DNA of 64,000 nt from Ophiosphaerella korrae (taxonomy: Eukaryota > Ascomycota > Dothideomycetes > Pleosporales > Phaeosphaeriaceae). The translations under genes and the position numbers were made by a program. The stretch spans positions 62,001-126,000 of the forward strand of contig JALNQF010000087.1 in assembly GCA_028456385.1 (NCBI GenBank), written 5' to 3'. The notes beneath the pieces were generated by a model. The model ran no database searches. It worked only from the letters and a program-made list of their open reading frames with translations, and was not told where the DNA came from. Positions within the stretch are counted from its first letter, which is position 1, and each line of letters starts with the position of its first letter. Positions 1 to 9,642 of the stretch are shown here, in pieces.

Positions 1-11
1 CGCCGGCGTTC

Positions 12-458
12 CTAAGCATAGATAGGCTTCAGTTTTGGTCGCTTTTTACAGCAGTAATTAGTAAGGCTAGCACTCTTGAGGCATCTATACAATGTTGTAC
101 GGCTAGGTGGCTTTAAAGGCGTCCCATCTGTATTTACAAACACCCTAGCTTCAGCAAGCTCTAAGTACTCAATCTTTGGCTGCGCGCGAGCCTTACGATA
201 GATAATCTTCTTCTGGCGTAGTAATAGTATAGGTAGACGGCTACTACGAGGTTTATCTTTTGCGCTGCCTGTTTCGTGCCATTTCTTCATAATCTTGCTC
301 ACAGCTAGCTGTGTACACCCAAAAAACTCTGTAGCTTTGCTCTGCGCTGCACCTGCCAACACTATCCCAATGATATGATCGCGTGTTTCCTGACAAATAT
401 TCGGCTTTCTGCGAGCATTTCCATCTATCTCTCGTCCAAATCGGCGCTGTGTAGCCAT
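12..458 (-). pseudogene. Tc1/mariner-like transposase, N-terminal fragment
   Basis: A 148-codon frame reads like the DNA-binding half of a Tc1/mariner transposase. It has a helix-turn-helix with the order TRDHIIGIVLAGAAQSKATE then LAVSKIMKKWHETGSAKDKP, which is the typical paired HTH plus GRPR-like linker layout. It ends at a TAG at 12-14, before any DDE catalytic residues. The rest of the element would lie to the left of the window, so I cannot tell whether the stop is a real break, although a dead copy is likely given the other stop-riddled elements here. The ATG at 456-458 is the natural start. No terminal inverted repeat can be paired because the other end is outside the window. Confidence 0.7.
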
Positions 459-1482
459 AGTTGTAGTGATTTGAAGTTGAGATCACGTTTGGAGGTGCAT
501 GGTGGGGTAGGCTTGGTATTCCAAACTTTTGAAACGTGACTGTACCAGAATATGTCGGCATCTAACTGGCTATGCTGGAACGATGGTAACGCTACTATAC
601 AGATTGATATTCAATAGATGCTGGTGGCGAAAAGGTTGTCGGGGCAAGATGCACCTCAAGGTACCGCTGTAGCTGCGTCAGCAATATGGCAAAATGGTAG
701 ATAATAGCGACAACGCATCTGCAGGGAAGACGGCCGACCCGCTCCTGCCAGGACCTTTGCGAGCTCAAGCTGTGATTGAGAAGTACCTTCTGGAAAACCG
801 CGTGCCTAGGTAAATTGCGCCTAACCGGATACGTAGGGTGAGGTGTCAAGGCTTTGGCTTACAAGTAGGATAGATTGGTGTTGCAGCCGCGTTCAAGGAC
901 TATATAGCTACCAATTAGAATCTAAGACGTTGCAAAGCCACATACTGGCAGCTAACAGGCTTGGCAGTGCTGACATAAGTAATTTATATCCTCCTATAGG
1001 CAATATAATGTAAGCTTAATCTAACGCAATATAGAAGCTGCTTTGAACAGAAGTATTAACCAGGGTGGCAAGAGCGCATAAATCATCACGCCACGCCAGC
1101 TATAAAGCCAATATCAACTTGGCTTCACTAGAACTAGTTTTACAGAGTTAAGAGTGATATTTGTTATAAAATTTAGTCGGGTACAAGCTTTATCGTTGAT
1201 GAATATAAAAAATATTGGTCTGGCTATTAAAAGAAGGCTTATCCTGCTGAAGGTTAGAAAGTATCAACAAGATTGTAATTTTGAGATTAAACAGGGTGTG
1301 GCGCATTAAAGCAACGTGTAGTAATTATTCCGGTACACGCATCGCGGAAATCAGCTTTATATAAAATAATATTGTATCCTAAAGTTGAAGTACCTACACA
1401 CTGTCTTATAACACTATGCGTCCCACGACCTAGGGATAGACCTCAATTAAAATGTCTTCTGCAGCTTCTATTCGATTATACT
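459..1482. other. Gene-free AT-rich stretch beside a transposon relic
   Basis: No convincing gene. The part from about 850 to 1480 is AT-rich with many TA steps, which fits an old RIP-mutated repeat, but no element ends were found. A short open frame at 595-849 has no recognisable motif. Confidence 0.4.
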
Positions 1483-2291
1483 TTAGCCTTTAAAAGTAGT
1501 CTCACGCCAAAATTTTAGTTGCTGCTGTTCTGTTCCTAGTTGATTTACTAATTTGTAGGCTCCCTCTCTATCGTCTGCTACTTTTATACTCTCTATGCTA
1601 TCTAAGGGTATAATCTTCCCTGACATTATCCTTTCAGTCTGAGATAGCGTCCAAATGCGAGTATCACTTCTTTTGGGAGTATTTGAATAAACTAGCGACG
1701 TAACCCTGACTGGTCTGAAAACTTTTTGTCGCCCGTAAATGTACTCCAGAATTACTGTCTCTTTGATGTTTTGTTGTAACTTGGGCAAACCAAAGAGGGA
1801 TTCAGGAAATTCGGACTCTTCCTTAGAATAGGGAAGCTTGGTATCAGCGAATGAAGGATCCGTATCTGCCGAATCTCCGGTATATAGAGTGGTGTTATAT
1901 CTTGACATCCCTACTATGAAGGACAAAAGTGAAATGGGGAACGCCTTGAAAAGCACCCCAAAGTCCCTCAGAATGATGCTTTCTCTGTTGAACGAGTAGA
2001 TAATCAACACCATGTGCTTTATACGACGGGATATGGTAGCCATAACCTCGTCAGAAACAATATCGTATTCGCCGGAGGAAGTCTTCACTGATTTTTTTTT
2101 TTTTGCACAACTTCGATGGTGGCTGTTGAATTGATGAAGACATGCAATTCGAGATACTCGTCCCTAAGCCGTGAACAGGTGAGAAGCACACTAAGAATGG
2201 GCGCTTTCTTGACCTTGGTATATAGCCAGTAGTATTCACGTGTATTGCTGGGTAAGAAGACCACTTCTCCGAGCACCTCGGACTCGAACAA
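1483..2291 (-). pseudogene. Unknown protein gene with frameshift at a 13-base homopolymer
   Basis: Two adjacent open frames join naturally. The upstream one (2291 down to 2085) starts MFESEVLGEV and ends in a lysine run. The downstream one (to 1483) continues TSSGEYDIVSDEVMATISRR and runs about 200 residues. They are out of phase only across a run of 13 T on the + strand (2092-2104); one base more or two fewer would join them into a protein of about 268 residues. No family is recognised. The segment LSVLLTCSRLRDEYLEL resembles the 'ancient recruited helix' seen in many fungal F-box-like proteins, but that is weak. It is either a recent frameshift pseudogene or an assembly or sequencing slip in the homopolymer. 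Confidence 0.5.
2092..2104. repeat. 13-base T homopolymer
   Basis: Thirteen consecutive T. It is the point where the reading frame of the flanking gene breaks. Confidence 0.9.
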
Positions 2292-2307
2292 CCAGAATAA
2301 ATGTACT

Positions 2308-2445
2308 GGCTTATGGAGATGGTCGTAGATCTAGTTTCGAATATCTCGCGGAATCCTAAGCAAATGTGGTAATGTGGGAGCCGGCTTATGAAGATAGTCG
2401 TAGATCCGGTTTCGAATCCTAAGTAAATGTCGTGATGCGGGAGCC
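2308..2445. repeat. Imperfect tandem duplication (75 bp + 63 bp)
   Basis: Two adjacent copies begin GGCTTATG and end GGGAGCC: 2308-2382 and 2383-2445. The second lacks about 12 bp present in the first, and several positions differ by transitions. It is non-coding, upstream of the frameshifted gene. Confidence 0.8.
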
Positions 2446-3364
2446 ATGTCTAGATAAATGAAGAGCCAATTACAGCTGAATATGAACAGAGCAATAGAGC
2501 AAAGCTTTGCGCCCTAGAGCAGCGACAAATATTGCGGGTTGGTTGGCTAGTTGGCTTGTCATGAATGAAGGAGTAAGATAGGAGACAAATCTGACCGCAA
2601 AACATGGATTATGAGGTATTTACATTGTTCGCTCGCCTTTTGCCTTCATTAAGCAGACTTGGGAGGCGAAAGGTACTTTGCCAAGTTCTGCCCCTATTTG
2701 ATGAAAGAACAGCAAGGATCATTGTCATTTTAAGAGGTGAGGTCGTGTGTATGTGATTGTGCAACCTATATTGAATTCCAAAATCGTGTTAAACCTAGGA
2801 TGTGAAGAACTGAACAGTGTACAATAAAGAACATCCAACCCGGATCACTTGTTTGTATTGGGCAGCAAATAATACATTGTTTAACATGAGAGACACCGGA
2901 GTGAAGATTTCTGAGATGAAACCAACATTCACCACCCAGTTGCGAACTGCTCAAATCAATTGAAAACTGTTTGCAATGAAAGAAAGCATCATGTGACCAA
3001 TCCTACGATTAGGCAGCGGCGCGATAAGTCAGAGTGCAAATACGCTTGACCCAAAATGTCCAGCTCAGCCTCACTGGGACGTGCACGGTACCATGAACCC
3101 TGTCGAGTTTTGCACTGTGCACTTCTCTCTCAGTATAACTCATGCACACCCCAACAAACGTTCTGAGATGCAATGATGCGGGATCTTAATTTCTCTAATT
3201 TTGAGCCCGCATTTGACTACTTTTGTCAATAATATTACACTGTTTGCACAAGACGGAATTGCCTACCTACTAGCCGCGTGCGCATCTACGTCTTACTAGA
3301 TGACGAGTGCAAAGTCGTGGATACGAAACCTCTTGGATTGATCCAACTAGGACGGAATTTAAGG
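2446..3364. other. Intergenic region upstream of the Clr5-ankyrin gene
   Basis: No supported gene. A 62-codon minus-strand frame at 2766-2954 has no motif. The stretch probably contains the promoter of the gene starting at 3365; I see no clear TATA box. Confidence 0.4.
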
Positions 3365-5911
3365 ATGACGAAAGACTGGGAGTTGGTGCAGGATGAGATT
3401 CGCGAACTGTCGTTTAATAAGAAGAAGTCTCTCGAAGAGGTCAAGGAGTTGATGGAACGTAAATACAAATTCAGGGCGTCGTAAGTAATGGCAGATAGCT
3501 TCTCGGCTCCGGCCTAACTCTCCTTTTTAGCACACGAGCATATCGTATGAAACTGAAAGAATGGGGTTTGATGAGGCATAAATCACGGAAGCACCCAAGG
3601 AGTCGCAATGCTAGCAAGGCACCGAGTCAAGGAAGGTTTGAGGAAGATGAGATGGATGAAAGAGAATCAAGTGCGACGGCCGAGCCTACGTCTGTTCATC
3701 ATACTCCATCAGCGCTAGTTGAAACGTCAGGTAGTTGGCCTAGTATTTCTGATGTTGAGATTGTGGACACTGGGAACACGTTCTTGGATTCACTCTACCA
3801 AACGCCAAAGTGAGATATTAGTCAGAGTGAGGGATTTGTACTCATGTACTGACTACTTTTACAGCCTTGGGATTGCTACAGACCCATTGTCTCAGGCTCG
3901 GACAAGAGCCACAAAAATTGTCATGGCCATGCTTGGTGCGATCCTGGAGAACGACGCCTCAAAGCTCGAGAGCCTAATTATCGAAAACATGAATCACATT
4001 AACGATCCAATCGGAATGCCCTTCGATACCCCAAACAACCACTTTTTCGGCCACCCGGCCATGAATCAAATAGTCATTTTACAGCACGCTGATCAGACAC
4101 TACTTGACATTGCCTGTGCAATGCCATGTAACTCCATAATATGGATCCTGCTAGCCCACGGCGCAAAGAGCTCGCGACACCCACTTGGCACCGACCTCGC
4201 CCTCCACAACGCCATCAAGAATGGCCGGCCCTATACTGTTCAGGCTATGCTAGCACCCGGTCGATCAGACGTTAACGGCATTTCGGGGACTAAATGGAAA
4301 CCACTTCACCAAGCAGTTTATTGGAATCATCCGGCCGTCGTTCGAGTTCTGCTTCGCAAAGGCGCAGACCTCGAGGTTGCGGGCCCGTCCCCCAGTGGAC
4401 CGGGTCTGCACACGGCATTGCAGTTGTGTTTGGACCGGCGTGCCAGAGAGTATATGAAGGAGCCAATACGAGAAAAGTGCAACGAGATCCTCAGAATACT
4501 ACTAGAAGCAGGTGCAAACATTCACGTGGCACCAGTCGAAGGATCTACGCTTACGCCCTTTGAGCTCTTCACCAGACCATGGCAAATGGCGCCCTTCTGG
4601 GCGGCGAATCTCTCCGTGGTGGAAACCGATTGCCTGAGAATGTTTGTCAGCCGGGGCGCAAATCTTCAGGTCCAGTTTAGAAGTTGTCCTTGCGGTTCCG
4701 TGCGGCAACACACGTTTGAGCACCAGGTGCTCTGGCACTCTACGCCGAATATTGCGCGCCTTGTTGTCGATAGCCTTCCAAGAGGTGCGCTGAACAATGG
4801 CTCAAGTCTTCTTCACGAAGTGCTTGGGTCATGCCCAAACGCAAAACGACACCCCGCAGATACATTACGCGACATTCAAGCTCTGGTCTCTGGAGGCGTC
4901 GATCCGAATTTCGCAGATAAAAACGGCGTCTCGCCACTCCGCAAGTGCATCGAGCAATGCCCTGCCGTCGACCTCATCGACCGAATAAAAGCGCTCCTCG
5001 ACGCCGGAGCAAATCCAGAAACCGAGGAGCAAGACGGTACACGACCGTTTATACTTGCTGCTCGAACATTCGAAGGACACCTCCTCGCCGAAGTGATGCA
5101 ACTCCTTGTCGCCAAAATGCGCGGCCAATACACAATATTCACTAACACCACGCCCCGCACCTGGAGCGCAAAACACTTCCCCATATCTGCCACCCAGACG
5201 TACGAACAGGTCATGTCATGCAACCGCAGCACCGGCGACTTCAGGCTGGAGATGATGGACATGGTACCCCCAGACGTCCACCGCGTCTTCGAGCGCGCCT
5301 ACTTCGCCACTACCAGCACCAATTTCCTACACACCATGGCCAGAACCGCAAAAACACGGATGCTTACGCCCAAAGACAAGGACGAGATCGCGTGGATTGT
5401 GGGCTTGCGCAAGGGCATCGAGTTGCCGGACCACTCTTTCGGCACGGAGCTTGTGGTCGCGCTACTCGATCCGCAACCCGTTCTTTACGCGGCGCACGAC
5501 GCGGGGGAAATGAGCATCCACGACAGCGCAGAAGCTACGCACACCACTACAATGCTCCCCGCCATTGAGAATATATCTGCCCTGCCATCCCCATCACACG
5601 TCCCCTGGCGCTTCAACCCGGACAGCGCAGTCGACCACGCCAGCGTTTCGCACACGCCGACAGCGCCGGCCGAAGACTGCCTCGTGCCGAGCACGACGTT
5701 GATCCGGTGGACGGATCCTGGCGCGAAGACAGTGGTGGAGGAGCGCGAGGGGGTTGTGGTGATGCATCGGTATGAGTGTGGGACGTGTGGGGATGGCGTG
5801 CCGATTACGAAGGGTGAGCGCGAGAAACATGCGGTGGAGCATGCCCATACTAGTGTTTGTGAGGAGGGGGGTTGCGAGAGGAGGTTTTGTGCTTTGAGGA
5901 GGAGGTGTTGA
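3365..5911 (+). CDS. Clr5-domain ankyrin-repeat protein
   Basis: Predicted as three exons (3365-3480, 3531-3809, 3865-5911), 813 residues. Intron 1 is GTAAGT...TTTTAG (50 nt) and intron 2 is GTGAGA...TTACAG (55 nt); both join the frames exactly. The N-terminus is a Clr5 domain: DWELVQDEIRELSFNKKKSL, then KELMERKYKFRAS and, across intron 1, YRMKLKEWGLMRHK. This is the helical domain that opens many fungal ankyrin proteins. ATG 3365 puts DWELV at residue 4, the usual position. The middle carries degenerate ankyrin repeats (for example KPLHQAVYWNHPAVVRVLLR). The last about 45 residues have a Cys/His cluster (YECGTCGDG, then HAVEHAH, CEEGGC) that could bind zinc. The role is unknown; such proteins are presumed scaffolds or regulators. 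Confidence 0.85.
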
Positions 5912-6838
5912 GGGCTGATGATTCACGCTGCTGGGTGAGGGTGGTGTTTATCGGTTGCGTTGGGAATCATGATCGGTTCGAGATTTTGTGTCTTTGCCGG
6001 GTTGATGCCTAATCTCGGGATGGCGTTGGACGTTATCTGGGGGTGGCTGAAGCCCGCATGACCCCTTCTTTTGACAGTGCCTGCTCCACACCAAGATCTA
6101 CGCAGATAATGAGCGATTGTATATTTTATAAGGCTTCGCGCATCTTATTGTATGCGTTGATTAGCATTGGCGAATTTTGAAACTGACGATTGCAGTTCAT
6201 GATATTGTGATCATGTGGTAAATAGTGTTGTGATCATTTCGTCCGAGAAGGTTGTACGACGGGGCGCAGCAGGGCGACACGCTGAGTAACTCCGTGATAC
6301 GCATCGCATACTCCTGAGTCTTGATTGCGCTGTCACACGAATACGACATGAAGCGCCGCAGCATGCGAATGCCTAGACAATAAATGAAATGCCTAACGAG
6401 GCCGAGACGAATGGGAGCCGAAACCGGTGGTGGCTGTGCGAGGAATTGCGTTTTGTTCTCGCTTCTCCAGTCACAATATGGGTGTGGCGACAAAGCCTGC
6501 TGATTTTCTTCGTATCAGGGCAAAGATTGCCGGTTGAATTGATTGAATGGCAGGCGATGATGGTGGCGATGGCCAGGCTGCCTCGAAAGACGGTTATCCA
6601 TCCGAGAGACCAGCCTGAGGCGCAGTGCGTCACGCGAAACTTGCTCACGGGGCGACGCATCCACCGAGGCCGGTGACGTCGCCTCTTCTACAAAACCACC
6701 TGTCACCCGCTTCCCCGACTCATAATGCACATCACACAATACAAATCACACAACACAAATCACACAATACAAATCACACGCTATACATATTACACACAAC
6801 CGTTTCTCGATACCTTACACATCTACGCCCATTCAACC
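5912..6838. other. Intergenic region and 5' UTR of the RING gene
   Basis: No supported gene; the frames at 6373-6676 on both strands are mutual shadows. The last about 110 bp are a CA-rich pyrimidine-poor leader with a tandem repeat just before the RING-gene ATG. Confidence 0.4.
6732..6779 (+). repeat. 14-bp tandem repeat (about 3.4 copies) in a 5' leader
   Basis: Unit TCACACAATACAAA occurs three times in tandem (one copy has C for T), followed by a partial copy. It lies 60-107 bp upstream of the RING-gene ATG, so is probably promoter or 5' UTR. Confidence 0.85.
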
Positions 6839-7258
6839 ATGCTGCAGCTCAACATCCCCGCCTCGCCCACGCGCGACGACTACATCAATCAGCAGCTGAC
6901 CCCCTCACCCGCCTCAGATGAAAAGGCCTGCCCCATCTGCTACGAAAACTGGAACGCGGAGAAGGAGCCGATAATCAGGACACACTGCAACCACACCTTC
7001 CACCGCGAGTGCTTCATTGCATGGCTCGGCAAGGAAGACGTCAACAGTGCCAACTCATGCCCGAGCTGTCGCGCAGTCTGCTTCCCGAAAGTCGACCACC
7101 AGAAGGAGACTGGGTTGACTCTGGACATGTCTTTCCTCTATAACACAATGCGGTCGGAGTATGTCACGCGCTTGCCGGCGCCGGCAAATCAGCCGACGAA
7201 GGTTGTTAGCGATGAGGAGATGGTGCGATTGGCGTTCGGTGACGAAGAAGCGGACTGA
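6839..7258 (+). CDS. RING-H2 finger protein, probable E3 ubiquitin ligase
   Basis: Single exon, 139 residues. I chose the ATG at 6839 (context CAACCATG) because the 38 codons upstream come from the low-complexity repeat leader. Residues 33-80 form a RING-H2 finger with all eight ligands: CPIC, then THCNHTFHREC, then CPSC (C3H2C3). RING-H2 proteins recruit a ubiquitin-charged E2 and transfer ubiquitin to a substrate. There is no membrane segment, so it is probably cytosolic or nuclear. The C-terminus is acidic (SDEEMVRLAFGDEEAD). Substrate and partners cannot be told from sequence. The gene lies alone between two intergenic gaps. Confidence 0.85.
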   Translation: MLQLNIPASPTRDDYINQQLTPSPASDEKACPICYENWNAEKEPIIRTHCNHTFHRECFIAWLGKEDVNSANSCPSCRAVCFPKVDHQKETGLTLDMSFLYNTMRSEYVTRLPAPANQPTKVVSDEEMVRLAFGDEEAD

Positions 7259-7887
7259 AGCCGAGCACGTGATACTGGTTTACAATCTCAGACATGGTCG
7301 CCAGACCGTGATATCGAGGAACGTGACGCATCCCGGATTTCGCTGCCACTATAGCAGACAAAGGAGACGATTACTCTAGAGGCGGTATCAGGATGAAAAC
7401 GTGGCGTCACGGGACCACGGATGCAAGAGCCGTTGCAGATGCAGTTAAGGAAGAGGGGAAGTCGGCATGCTGGCGATGCAGGAGAGAAGAATCAAGAGAA
7501 ATAGCAATCGTGCTCGTCGAGATGCGTCACACAACCACATCATGAATACCACGACGTCAATGCACATACGAAAGATAGAATCATGAATTATGCCACATTA
7601 ACTAGTTACACAACATCATTACCACGTTTTCCCCAGATTTTCTTTTTGATTGCCTGAAGTTGATCAATATTTCGCGTGTCATTCCGATCTCATTTCAATG
7701 TCGAATACATTTCCATTCGTCTCTTTCTGACATTACCTTGCACTGACATATCTGCCTAGCCTGAGTTGAATGAAAGTAAGAAAGCAACTGACAATACTAC
7801 AGGACACAAACACATAACCCAACTCCCAGCCAAGCGAACTTAAACCACGCACACTGGACCAACAAGCAACACACCATCACCACAACC
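7259..7887. other. Intergenic region between converging genes
   Basis: No supported gene. It holds the 3' ends of the RING gene and of the converging CCCH gene. The short frames have no motif. Confidence 0.5.
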
Positions 7888-8919
7888 CTAATCCGCTCCC
7901 ACTCCCCTAGTCTTCATCCCCTTTCCCCTCCCCCTCCCACGCCCATGCCTATGCACATTCCCGTGTACCTTCCCCCTTCCCCTCCCTCCCCTCCCCCCAC
8001 CACGCCCGCTCCCACCCCTCTCCCTCCTCTCCTCAACCTTCCCCCCAATCATCCCCAACAACACCGTATCATCCTTATGCATATACGCGCACCCCCTCCC
8101 ATTCCCACAACTACTCCTCCACACACTGCGCGTACAATCCACGCCCTTATTCTCGTGCGAAAACGCACATTTATCCCCCTGCGTACATCCCTGCGCCGTA
8201 TTCACCCACTGGCACGGCTTCGCCTTCACCGACGAGTGGTCGTACGCGCATGCCGCGCCCTTGATGCAATTGCGCCCGAATTTACAGCGCGGCGCGGTGG
8301 GCGTGGCGTCGGGCTGCGCGGGTTGAGTGAGCTGCGTCGCGGGGTCATATGTGCCTGTTAGTTTCCAGGTGACTTCGTAGGTGGCTCCGTTTGCGGCGAC
8401 AGTGGTGGAGGCCGTGGCGTTTGTGGTGGTGAGGTGCAGGGCGGGCGCGAGATCGGGCATTGTCGTGAGGATTGTTTCCATATAGTACGACATGGCGAAT
8501 TGCGCTTGTTCAAAGCGCGTTTCGGCGGAGTTGAGGTCGGCCTCTTTGGCCTCTTTGGCCTCTTTGGTCTCCTTCACCTCCTCGCTCAGCTCCTTTGTGG
8601 CATCTGGAGGGGGTGTTGCGGCCTTTTGGGGCGAGGGAGAGGGCTGGTTGGTGGTGGCCGGGGTGGTGGTTTGGGGTGTGGCTTCGAGGTCGCCGTCATC
8701 GTAGTCGACGAGGTCTTCGAATTCGTCGGTGGAAGCGGGAGCTTTCTTGCCATCTTTCTTTTCGACCTCCTTTGTGGTTTCAGGAAGTGTGGTCTCGGCA
8801 GGTGGTGAGGATTGTTGAAGCTGCTGAGGCTTCTCAGTCGTAGAAACTACTTCCTCCGTAGCCTTAACACGCTTTGCCTCTCGGGCGACGGTGTTTTCTG
8901 AACGAGTGCGTTTAGCCAT
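7888..8919 (-). CDS. CCCH zinc-finger RNA-binding protein with RGG tail
   Basis: Single exon, 343 residues from the ATG at 8919 (MAKRTRSENTVAREAKRVK, a basic nuclear-localisation-like start); 34 more in-frame codons upstream look like leader. The first half is low complexity and acidic (Glu/Lys/Pro/Thr) with a KEAKEAKEAKEAD repeat. Three fingers follow: CKFGRNCIKGAACAYDH (C-x5-C-x5-C-x3-H, like Nab2-type fingers), then CQWVNTAQGCTQGDKCAFSH and CTRSVWRSSCGNGRGCAYMH (both C-x8-C-x5-C-x3-H). The tail is rich in RGG/RG. CCCH plus RGG proteins bind mRNA in processing, polyadenylation or export, and a nuclear mRNA role is likely here. I cannot assign a specific orthologue. Confidence 0.8.
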   Translation of the reverse strand: MAKRTRSENTVAREAKRVKATEEVVSTTEKPQQLQQSSPPAETTLPETTKEVEKKDGKKAPASTDEFEDLVDYDDGDLEATPQTTTPATTNQPSPSPQKAATPPPDATKELSEEVKETKEAKEAKEADLNSAETRFEQAQFAMSYYMETILTTMPDLAPALHLTTTNATASTTVAANGATYEVTWKLTGTYDPATQLTQPAQPDATPTAPRCKFGRNCIKGAACAYDHSSVKAKPCQWVNTAQGCTQGDKCAFSHENKGVDCTRSVWRSSCGNGRGCAYMHKDDTVLLGMIGGKVEERRERGGSGRGGGRGGRGRGKVHGNVHRHGRGRGRGKGMKTRGVGAD

Positions 8920-9642
8920 TGTGGAGATAACGTTGAGTTGGCACTGATAGATTGCAGCTACAATATGTGAGTATCGGGAAGTGTTGGGAGATTGAGCTCT
9001 GGAGTTTGAAGTGAAGTTCAAGTAGCAGACGACGTTGAGACTTTCTTCAATAAGACGACATTATACCCTTGGCTAGGGTGGATGCTATTCAAATAAAGGC
9101 AAGACGGCTATGCCCTTCATGTTCTTTGTCTTGGAGCAGTTGCTAGGTACCCAACCTAGCCAACTATCGTCAGCAAAAAAGCCCCCCAAATTTCTCGCCA
9201 ACGCAATTTCTTTTGACTGGCTTTGTTGCCGAGATGGTTGACTTGACAAAATGGAGAATAGCGTCGAACATTTCCTTGTGCGTTTCAGCCACCAGAATAC
9301 TGGTAGTTGAAGTTGTGGAATGATTGCCAAATGTTCTGGTCTTAGTCAGCACATGCTGCATTCAACGGTGCTCAAAAATTCATTGTTCCAGTCTAGGGAG
9401 GCTACTGTAGCGCACAACGGCCATTCCATGCGGCGCACAACTTCACAGCCCAGCAGACAAAAAGGTGCTTCAAAATTCGCTTGAAATGCTGCCAAGTCGC
9501 AGGCATAGAAGCATTTTGGTTTGGGACGATATCCCATATCCTGATTGTTGTATTTCGTTTTCAGCTTTTAATGATAGGTCAAAGCCCCTGCGTAACTACA
9601 GATGCGGTTGTGCAAGCCTCAGAATAACAACTACGCTAATTT
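8920..9642. other. Intergenic region
   Basis: It contains the promoter of the CCCH gene and the 3' flank of the carboxylesterase gene. The short overlapping frames at 9085-9537 show no recognisable domain. Confidence 0.5.

Noticed and set aside
2383..2445. tRNA-like T-arm (GGTTTCGAATCC)
   Set aside because: No matching acceptor, D-arm or anticodon stem around it; it is part of an imperfect tandem duplication.
7945..8843. Plus-strand frames opposite the CCCH gene
   Set aside because: Antisense of low-complexity and Gly/Arg-rich coding sequence.
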